Below, piece by piece: positions 57,936 to 64,000 of a stretch of 64,000 bases of DNA (position 1 is its first letter; each line of letters starts with the position of its first letter). The notes under the pieces are model-generated. The model saw only the letters and a list, made by a program, of their open reading frames with translations, did no database searches and was not told the DNA's origin. The DNA is from an uncultured Pseudomonadota bacterium (GTDB lineage Bacteria > Pseudomonadota > Gammaproteobacteria > Xanthomonadales > Wenzhouxiangellaceae): contig CAKZPB010000117.1 of assembly GCA_937138395.1 (NCBI GenBank), forward strand, positions 30,463 to 94,462, written 5' to 3'. The position numbers and the translations under genes are program-made.

Positions 57936-58931
57936 ATGAGCAGACTGACTACACTGGTCAAAAAAGCCTCACCGGCTGGCCGACTTGACTACCGCGTGGT
58001 CATAGTGTTTTGCCTGGCCTCGACCACAGTACTCACGCCAATCGGCGTCTATTACTTCGTGGTCGGCAGCCTCAGCATGTCAATTGGAATCATCGGCCTT
58101 GCACTGGTCTATCTTGTGCTCGCGCTATGGATTTACAGGCGACGTGAAGCGTTGCCGTTCAATATCGTGCTGGCAATGATTGCAACCGCAGCCACATTGA
58201 TTCCGGTCAAGGCGCTGGGAGCCGTAGCCGCTCCATGGATACACCCGCTGATTCTGGTCAACTATTATCTGCTTGCCAGGCCTGTATCGCTGGTCATCAA
58301 TGTGTGCGCCTCCGTAGTACTGTTATTGATGATCACTCAGGAAATAAGCCTGATTGCGGTCAGTCATCATGCCTGTGAGTTGGCAGCAGTCATGTTTTTC
58401 GCGCACGTTTTTGTCTGGGATATCGATCGCCGTCAAAGCCAGCTGCGACAACAGACCCGCAATGATTCACTGACCAACCTGGATAATCGCAGATCATTGG
58501 ATGAAACGCTCCAACGCGCAGAGGCCCGACAACAGCGCAGTGGACGACCCTTGTCCATCATCATGCTGGACCTGGATCAATTCAAATCCATTAACGATGA
58601 TTATGGACATGCTCAGGGCGACCAGGTCTTGATCAATGTTGCAAAATTGATTCAATCCCGCCTGCGCCGAACCGATCGTGTCTTCCGCTACGGCGGCGAA
58701 GAATTTGTTGTCCTGTGTGAGGAAACTCCGCTCGAGGATGCGACGCATCTGGCTGAACGATTAAGGCTTGCCGTCGAGTCCGATCTGGACCTCGGCCCGG
58801 CACGCGTGACCACCAGTGCTGGCGTAGCATCGCTGCGCGAACAGGAAAGCATTGTCGATTGTCTTGAACGGGCAGACGAACACCTGCTGGAAGCAAAAGA
58901 AAGCGGTCGCAATCGCGTCGGCCACGATTAA
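57936..58931 (+). CDS. Membrane-anchored diguanylate cyclase (GGDEF)
   Basis: Makes cyclic di-GMP from GTP. A six-helix membrane domain of an unassigned sensory type (about 25-175) is followed by a GGDEF domain (about 185-332). The active-site motif is GGEEF at 253-257; the metal-binding Asp is in MLDLDQFKSINDDYGHAQGD (about 205). No clear RxxD inhibitory site is seen before the motif. The start at 57936 (MSRLTTLVKKAS) has a TATACT box just upstream (57924-57929); ATGs at 57858 and 57798 are in frame and possible. Its position next to secreted-protein genes could link it to attachment, but that is a guess. Confidence 0.9.
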   Translation: MSRLTTLVKKASPAGRLDYRVVIVFCLASTTVLTPIGVYYFVVGSLSMSIGIIGLALVYLVLALWIYRRREALPFNIVLAMIATAATLIPVKALGAVAAPWIHPLILVNYYLLARPVSLVINVCASVVLLLMITQEISLIAVSHHACELAAVMFFAHVFVWDIDRRQSQLRQQTRNDSLTNLDNRRSLDETLQRAEARQQRSGRPLSIIMLDLDQFKSINDDYGHAQGDQVLINVAKLIQSRLRRTDRVFRYGGEEFVVLCEETPLEDATHLAERLRLAVESDLDLGPARVTTSAGVASLREQESIVDCLERADEHLLEAKESGRNRVGHD

Positions 58932-58965
58932 TCGGGCAACACTGCTTACCTTTACGCCGAAAAGC

Positions 58966-59562
58966 TCACCCTGGTGCGCGCGCCTTGATCCAGCGCCTGC
59001 GATATATCCAGGCCAGGACAAGCGCAACCAGGGCCGGAACGAGCCCTATCATCAAACCAATCAATAGCTTGAAGTTGGCCACGCCGGTATCGATATCGTG
59101 CCGATGATTCCAGATTTCGACGATCTTGCCGCTGTCGTTGAACCGGAACACGTTGATGATCGGAATCTCGTTACGACCGCCCATGATTCGAAACAGCAAC
59201 GACGAAGGCTCCATGCGCCAGAACCATCGAGTGGCAACCAGATCACCTTCGGCAATCTGATAATCAATTTCACCGCTCATCGAGCCATTGCTGTGGAAGA
59301 AATCGGCAATGTTCTTCTGCTCGATCGCTGGTTCCGTTAGGTTCTTGCGATCCCCGATGTCGTGCACCACGTAATCTTGTTCGAAAAAATCGGCATAGCG
59401 GTCCGTGTTGTTGCTAAACCACAGCGCCTCGTAGAAATCGGTAGCAATTGCCTTGTTGCGCTGCTCGATCTCGGATAACTGGCCGGTCTGTTGAGCCGTG
59501 GCCTGCACCGTGAAGGAAATCAGCACGAATAAGGCTATGTGTCGATAAGCGCTACGCAGCAT
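58966..59562 (-). CDS. Exported NTF2/SnoaL-like protein with C-terminal membrane helix
   Basis: A 198-residue protein. The ATG at 59562 has GAGAGG 8 bases upstream and gives a signal peptide (to about 24, ALFVLISFTVQATAQQ). Residues about 30-155 form a SnoaL/NTF2-like cone (AIATDFYEALWFSNN, FFEQDYVVHDIGDR, WRMEPSSLLFRIMGGRNEIPI, VEIWNHRHDIDTG). A C-terminal helix (about 165-188) with a basic end (RRRWIKAR) anchors it. The function is unknown: many relatives are isomerases or small-molecule binders. It is convergent with the diguanylate cyclase and downstream of clpB. Confidence 0.8.
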   Translation of the reverse strand: MLRSAYRHIALFVLISFTVQATAQQTGQLSEIEQRNKAIATDFYEALWFSNNTDRYADFFEQDYVVHDIGDRKNLTEPAIEQKNIADFFHSNGSMSGEIDYQIAEGDLVATRWFWRMEPSSLLFRIMGGRNEIPIINVFRFNDSGKIVEIWNHRHDIDTGVANFKLLIGLMIGLVPALVALVLAWIYRRRWIKARAPG

Positions 59563-59635
59563 TCTGATACCTCTCTGAGACCCAGACAATATTGTTGCAA
59601 CCGCGATGATCCAGGTCAACCGTTCTCCAAAGAGG

Positions 59636-62206
59636 TTATTGAAACACGAGCTCACCGTCACTGGCTTCCACTCGGATCACATCACCCGGGGCGTATTCGC
59701 CGGCCAGGATGCGCTGCGCCAGCGCGTTCTCCAGCCGCTGCTGAATGGCGCGTTTCAGTGGTCGCGCACCGTAGACTGGGTCGAAACCAGCTTCGCCCAG
59801 CAAGTCAAGCGCTTGATCCGTGATCTCCAGCGTCAGATCTCTTTCCCCAAGGCGTTTCTTCAATCCTTCGATCTGGATCGCCGCGATCTGACGAATCTGA
59901 TCCTGGTCCAGCGGATGGAACACGACAATCTCATCGACGCGGTTGATGAATTCAGGCCTGAAGTGCGTGCCGACGACCTCCATTACGGCTGATTTCATGG
60001 CCTCGTACTCGGAACCGGCCATCGACTGGATGCGATCCGAGCCCAGGTTGGACGTCATGACGATGACGGTATTGCGGAAATCCACCGTGCGACCATGACC
60101 ATCGGTCAACCGACCGTCGTCGAGCACCTGCAGCAAAATGTTGAACACGTCCGGATGAGCCTTCTCGACCTCGTCGAGCAGGATCACCGAATACGGGCGA
60201 CGCCGCACGGTTTCGGTCAGATACCCGCCCTCTTCATAGCCGACATAACCGGGCGGTGCGCCGATCAGGCGCGCAACCGCATGTTTTTCCATGAACTCGG
60301 ACATGTCGATGCGCACCATCGCGTCTTCGGTATCGAACAGGAAGCTGGCCAGTGATTTGCACAGCTCGGTCTTGCCGACGCCGGTCGGTCCCAGAAACAG
60401 GAATGACCCATTCGGGCGATTCGGGTCAGCCAGACCTGCGCGCGACCGGCGGATGGCATCCGAGACCGCTTTGACCGCCTGGTCCTGACCTATGACCCGC
60501 CCGTGCAGCGCGTCCTCCATGCGCAGCAACTTGTCGCGCTCGCCTTCGAGCATCTTCGACACCGGAATACCGGTCCAGCGCGACACGACCTCGGCGATTT
60601 CTTCCTCGGTCACCTTGCTGCGCAGCAGTTGAAAATGATCGGTGGTCTCGCTCGACTCGGCCTGCTCGAGCTGCTGCTCCAGGTCCGGAATGCGGCCGTG
60701 CTGCAGCTCGGCCATGCGCTGCAGGTCCTGCGCACGGCGCGCATTATCCAGCTCGGCCCGGGCACGCTCGAGCTCTTCCTTGATATGCGTGGCGCCCTGC
60801 ACCGAGGCCTTTTCCGATTTCCAGATTTCTTCCAGGTCGGCAAACTCCTTCTCGAGCTCGGCGATCTCGGTTTCGAGATCGTCCAGCCGTTTTTTCGAGG
60901 CATCATCGGTTTCAGCCTTGAGCGCCTCGCGCTGGATTTTCAGCTGAATCAAACGCCGCTCCAGCCGATCCATGGCTTCCGGCTTGGAGTCGATTTCCAT
61001 CCGGATGCGACTGGCCGCTTCGTCCATCAAATCGATGGCTTTGTCCGGTAACTGTCGGTCGGTGATGTAACGATTCGACAGCGTCGCGGCCGCGACCAAT
61101 GCAGGGTCCGTAATATCAACGCCGTGATGGACCTCGTAGCGCTCCTGCAAGCCCCGCAGGATGGCGATCGTGTCTTCGACCGATGGCTCACCGACCAGCA
61201 CTTTCTGGAAGCGACGCTCCAACGCCGCATCCTTTTCAATATTCTCGCGGTATTCATCCAGGGTCGTTGCGCCAATGCAGTGCAATTCACCACGCGCCAG
61301 TGCCGGTTTCAGCATGTTTCCGGCATCCATTGATCCTTCGGCCTTGCCGGCTCCGACCATGGTGTGGATTTCATCAATAAACAGGATGACCTGACCCTCC
61401 TGCTTGTTCAGATCGTTCAGCACCGCCTTCAGGCGCTCCTCGAAGTCGCCGCGGAATTTCGCACCGGCCAGCAGTGCACCCAGGTCCAGCGAGAGCACGC
61501 GCTTGTTCTTCAGTCCCTCCGGTACTTCGCCATTCACGATGCGCTGCGCCAGGCCCTCGACGATGGCCGTCTTGCCGACGCCGGGTTCACCGATCAGCAC
61601 CGGGTTGTTCTTGGTTCGACGCTGCAGTACCTGGATGGCACGCCGAATTTCCTCGTCTCGACCGATGACCGGGTCCAGGCGCGACTGTTCGGCCCGTTCG
61701 GTCAGATCGATGGTGTATTTGTTCAGCGCCTCGCGCGTATCTTCTGCATTCGGGTCATCGACCGTCTCGCCGCCGCGCATGTTATCGATGGCCTGCTCAA
61801 CGCCGTTCTGGGTCACGCCGGCCTGATGCAGCAATTCGGACAGCCCGACCTTGGCTTGCAGCGCAGCCAGCACATACAATTCCGAGGCGATGTAGCTGTC
61901 GCCGCGTTGCTGCGCGATCTTGTCGGTCAGGTTCAATACTTGACCAAGCTCGTTGGACAGGTTGATCTGCCCGCCCTGGCCGGTCACCTTCGGCAGTGCA
62001 TCCAACTTTTCACCCAGCTTGGAACGCAGGCTTGCTACCCGCGCGCCTGCCTGGGTCAACAAGCCGCGCATTCCGCCCCCCTGCTGATCCAGCAGCGCGA
62101 CCATCAAGTGTTCGGGCTCCAACATGGCGTGATCCAGGCCCAGCGCCAGGCTTTGGGCATCGGCCAGGCCCTGTTGGAATTTTGCCGTTAATTTATCCAT
62201 TCGCAT
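59636..62206 (-). CDS. clpB: ATP-dependent disaggregase ClpB
   Basis: A Hsp100 chaperone that, with DnaK, pulls proteins out of aggregates. It has 856 residues, like E. coli (857). I chose the second of two ATGs (62206), which matches the family start MRLDRLT-type and is 6 bases from GGGAG. The N-domain (1-145) precedes AAA1 with Walker A GEPGVGKT near 205; the long coiled-coil middle domain (about 400-525, [23 protein letters not shown] in part) is intact; AAA2 has GPTGVGKT near 605. The QR-rich end and [15 protein letters not shown] sensor-2 block are present. Upstream is a good sigma-32-type promoter and a leader hairpin (62224-62239). Confidence 0.98.
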   Translation of the reverse strand: MRMDKLTAKFQQGLADAQSLALGLDHAMLEPEHLMVALLDQQGGGMRGLLTQAGARVASLRSKLGEKLDALPKVTGQGGQINLSNELGQVLNLTDKIAQQRGDSYIASELYVLAALQAKVGLSELLHQAGVTQNGVEQAIDNMRGGETVDDPNAEDTREALNKYTIDLTERAEQSRLDPVIGRDEEIRRAIQVLQRRTKNNPVLIGEPGVGKTAIVEGLAQRIVNGEVPEGLKNKRVLSLDLGALLAGAKFRGDFEERLKAVLNDLNKQEGQVILFIDEIHTMVGAGKAEGSMDAGNMLKPALARGELHCIGATTLDEYRENIEKDAALERRFQKVLVGEPSVEDTIAILRGLQERYEVHHGVDITDPALVAAATLSNRYITDRQLPDKAIDLMDEAASRIRMEIDSKPEAMDRLERRLIQLKIQREALKAETDDASKKRLDDLETEIAELEKEFADLEEIWKSEKASVQGATHIKEELERARAELDNARRAQDLQRMAELQHGRIPDLEQQLEQAESSETTDHFQLLRSKVTEEEIAEVVSRWTGIPVSKMLEGERDKLLRMEDALHGRVIGQDQAVKAVSDAIRRSRAGLADPNRPNGSFLFLGPTGVGKTELCKSLASFLFDTEDAMVRIDMSEFMEKHAVARLIGAPPGYVGYEEGGYLTETVRRRPYSVILLDEVEKAHPDVFNILLQVLDDGRLTDGHGRTVDFRNTVIVMTSNLGSDRIQSMAGSEYEAMKSAVMEVVGTHFRPEFINRVDEIVVFHPLDQDQIRQIAAIQIEGLKKRLGERDLTLEITDQALDLLGEAGFDPVYGARPLKRAIQQRLENALAQRILAGEYAPGDVIRVEASDGELVFQ

Positions 62207-62261
62207 CATGAACTCCCATCAGTGCGCCTCCGCAGGCGCCAGAATTTGCATATGTGTTCAA

Positions 62262-62290
62262 AAATTGGGCTGATCGCGCCACGAATCAAG
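62262..62290 (-). promoter_or_regulatory. Sigma-32 (heat-shock) type promoter of clpB
   Basis: Read on the minus strand, a -35 element CTTGAT (62290-62285) and a -10 element CCCAATTT (62269-62262) are 15 bases apart, close to the known CTTGAAA-N(11-16)-CCCCATnT pattern (5 of 7 and 7 of 8). The start site would fall near 62255, leaving a leader of about 50 bases that contains the stem GCGCCT/AGGCGC just before the ribosome binding site. Confidence 0.7.
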
Positions 62291-62309
62291 CCACAACGCT
62301 TGCACTGAT

Positions 62310-62336
62310 TTGATTTTGCCGTATTGGTGATATACA
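62310..62336 (+). promoter_or_regulatory. Possible promoter of the right-edge subtilase
   Basis: TTGATT (62310-62315) and an extended -10 (TGA then TATACA, 62331-62336) are 15 bases apart, and the start codon is 51 bases on. It lies back to back with the clpB promoter. The spacing is short, so this is tentative. Confidence 0.35.
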
Positions 62337-62386
62337 TTGCTCGGGCTGTAAATGCAGCCATTTCGCTCAACATTGGATTTAGCCTC

Positions 62387-64000
62387 ATGCCTCTCGCCGG
62401 TTTAACAGCACGTTTTGCTTTGATTTGTTCCATAGGTGCGCTCTGGGTCCCTGCCAGCCAGGCTGCAGTTGATCAGCGCTGGCTGAAGCTCTATCAGCCG
62501 TCGGAATCTCAAAAACAGTCCATGCCCGCTGAAGCAATTGACTACGGTCGCTTTATCTGGTTACCCGAGGCTTCTGTTCAATCCGAACGCCTGACAGGTC
62601 ACCTGCAGGCCTTCAACCGCCCATTCGACCTGACCATCGGTGAGCTGAAGATCGACCCACTGGAAGGCCTGCCAAAGTCCAGTGACGGCTGGCTCCAATC
62701 GGCACAGCATGCCGGCCCGGATTTTCGACTGGTGCAGTTCAAGGGTCCGATCAAGCCCGAGTGGCTGAGCCAGCTGCAGGACCGCGGCATCGAGCCAGTC
62801 CAGTACTTGCATCCCTACAGCTATATCGTCTGGGCCGATCAATCGAAGATCAACGACAGTCGGTCCATCAGTACCGTGCGCTGGAGCGGCGAACTGCTAC
62901 CGGCCATGCGGGTCCCTGCACAAAGCCGCGCGTCGAGCGACTCTCACCCGCATACCATGCTGCTGATTCATGCCGGCAGCTATCGACAAACCGAAGCCGC
63001 GCTCCGCAATTCGGGCATCTCGATTGAAATCAGCCGGCCTCTGAACAATCGCTTTCATCTGCTTCAGGTGCAGGCCACGCCCGATCAGTATCTCGACCTC
63101 GCACGAACCGCAGGCGTATTGACCGTGCAGCAGATCGGCCAGAATGCCGGGCCTCGAGGCGAGATGTCCAACCAATCGGTGGCCGGCGGTTATGACGAAT
63201 TCAACCAGATTTTTCCCGGCTATCGCGACTGGCTGGACCCAACCGGTCTGGATGGTGCTGGCGTGATTGTCGGGATTGTTGACGGCGGGGTCCGCGAAAC
63301 GCATCAGGATCTGGTCGACAACATGGTCGATTGCCTTGGCACCAACGGCAGCTGTGGATCGACCAATGACAACCATGGCTCACATGTTGCGGGCGCCGTA
63401 GCCGGCACCGGCATCAGCGAAACCACGGACAGCAACGGATTCTTGCGCGGCCAGGGCGTCGCCCCGGGCGCGTCACTGGTTGAGCAGCGCTATCCACCTT
63501 TCCTGGGTGGCGGTCCGGGCGGTATGGACGTCGACGGCATGCTGGATATCTACAAGGACTCGGCCGATTCACTGGCCGTGCTGACCAACAATTCCTGGGG
63601 CCCGACAGGTTGCCCATTTGGGTGTCCGATTGGCTATGACATTCCCACTATGCAGATCGACATGATTACGCGCGACGCCGATCCGGATACTCCAGGTCAG
63701 CAGCCGGTATTGCCGGTCTGGTCAATCATGAATGGTAATGGGGATGCTCAGAATCCAGGGATTTGCGGAAATTCCTCACTAGGAACCCCGGATGAAGCCA
63801 AAAACCTGTTTGCAGTCGGTTCGACCGTGCTTCAGGGGGGTGGCGGCAATCAGGTCAACGATATCTTCAGCTTGTCCAGTAACTCGGCGCACGGCCAGGC
63901 CTGTGACGGGCGTCAGGTACCGCATATAGTGGCACCGGGCTGCAGCACTGACAGCACCATTGGCAGCAGCAATTCGGCCTACAGCGCCAATTTTTGCGGC
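62387..64000 (+). CDS. Secreted subtilisin-like (S8) serine peptidase, 5' part
   Basis: The open frame runs off the right edge after 538 codons. A signal peptide (about 1-26, ARFALICSIGALWVPASQA) is followed by a propeptide-like region of about 250 residues (GRFIWLPEASVQSERLTGHL, AGVLTVQQIGQNAGPRG). The catalytic domain begins near 285: Asp299 in IVGIVDGGVRETH, His330 in NDNHGSHVAG, and the oxyanion Asn402 in LTNNSWGPTG. The catalytic Ser lies past the edge. Compared with the subtilase at 31578-35831 it has no PA insert in the visible part and a longer N-terminal region. It is divergent from clpB. Confidence 0.93.
   Translation, partial: MPLAGLTARFALICSIGALWVPASQAAVDQRWLKLYQPSESQKQSMPAEAIDYGRFIWLPEASVQSERLTGHLQAFNRPFDLTIGELKIDPLEGLPKSSDGWLQSAQHAGPDFRLVQFKGPIKPEWLSQLQDRGIEPVQYLHPYSYIVWADQSKINDSRSISTVRWSGELLPAMRVPAQSRASSDSHPHTMLLIHAGSYRQTEAALRNSGISIEISRPLNNRFHLLQVQATPDQYLDLARTAGVLTVQQIGQNAGPRGEMSNQSVAGGYDEFNQIFPGYRDWLDPTGLDGAGVIVGIVDGGVRETHQDLVDNMVDCLGTNGSCGSTNDNHGSHVAGAVAGTGISETTDSNGFLRGQGVAPGASLVEQRYPPFLGGGPGGMDVDGMLDIYKDSADSLAVLTNNSWGPTGCPFGCPIGYDIPTMQIDMITRDADPDTPGQQPVLPVWSIMNGNGDAQNPGICGNSSLGTPDEAKNLFAVGSTVLQGGGGNQVNDIFSLSSNSAHGQACDGRQVPHIVAPGCSTDSTIGSSNSAYSANFCG

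Noticed and set aside
61364..62191. 275-codon plus-strand frame opposite clpB
   Set aside because: A shadow of the GC-rich clpB coding strand; no signal, domain or ribosome binding site.
62206..62433. 75-codon minus-strand frame upstream of clpB, with a CxxC motif
   Set aside because: It runs over the clpB promoter and the divergent subtilase start and lacks a ribosome binding site; chance is the simplest explanation.

Overview
The window reads as chromosomal DNA of a GC-rich gammaproteobacterium. The gene orders tpiA-secG-tRNA-Leu-nuoABCD, rsfS-rlmH-maf-rng-yhdP-tldD-pmbA and ccmABCDEFGHI, the YdbS/YdbT pair and the size of ClpB all fit that class. The mix of core genes with large secreted DUF11, FG-GAP and subtilisin-like proteins resembles free-living Xanthomonadales/Chromatiales relatives such as the Wenzhouxiangella group; that placement is an inference from gene content only. 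No phage, insertion sequence, CRISPR array or rRNA was found.

Region 1 (1-3.4 kb, minus strand) is core metabolism: tpiA, secG, tRNA-Leu(GAG) and the first four genes of respiratory complex I (nuoA-nuoD, cut by the left edge). Region 2 (3.5-18.1 kb) is a block that looks AT-richer and holds four very large secreted, repeat-rich proteins plus one membrane-anchored winged-helix/TPR regulator. It is bracketed by two direct copies, about 160 bp each and about 75% identical, of the convergent yceI/pmbA 3' ends; the left copy is a relic. Three promoter regions in the block share 11-bp phased repeats with the core AATTTCA, the kind of site an OmpR/PhoB-type winged helix binds. The four secreted proteins, and one more near 56 kb, end in a short tag of the form F-x-D-[G/S]-[F/M]-E. 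Together these suggest a locally regulated, recently acquired or expanded surface-protein system, which is the most interesting part of the window.

Region 3 (18.3-31.5 kb) holds yceI, then on the minus strand rsfS-rlmH-maf-rng-yhdP-tldD-pmbA (ribosome maturation, RNA processing, envelope lipid transport, TldD/E protease). Upstream of these is a two-gene glycosyltransferase unit. Region 4 (31.6-37.3 kb) is a 1417-residue secreted subtilase and a glutathione reductase. Region 5 (37.5-45 kb, plus strand) is a DUF3293 gene overlapping a complete System I cytochrome c maturation operon, ccmA to ccmI. Region 6 (45-51.9 kb) contains the YdbS/YdbT-like PH-domain membrane pair, an Mth938-like protein, YhbY, RlmE, FtsH with a clear terminator, and a YpfJ-like zinc peptidase. 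Region 7 (52-64 kb) contains an SDR oxidoreductase, an exported PepF-like M3 peptidase, an SGNH hydrolase, a tagged secreted protein, a diguanylate cyclase, an NTF2-like exported protein, ClpB behind a good sigma-32-type promoter, and the first 538 codons of a second secreted subtilase that runs off the right edge.

Start codons were moved to internal sites where homology, signal peptides or Shine-Dalgarno spacing argued for it; each case is explained in its entry. All similarity statements come from reading the sequence, with no database search.
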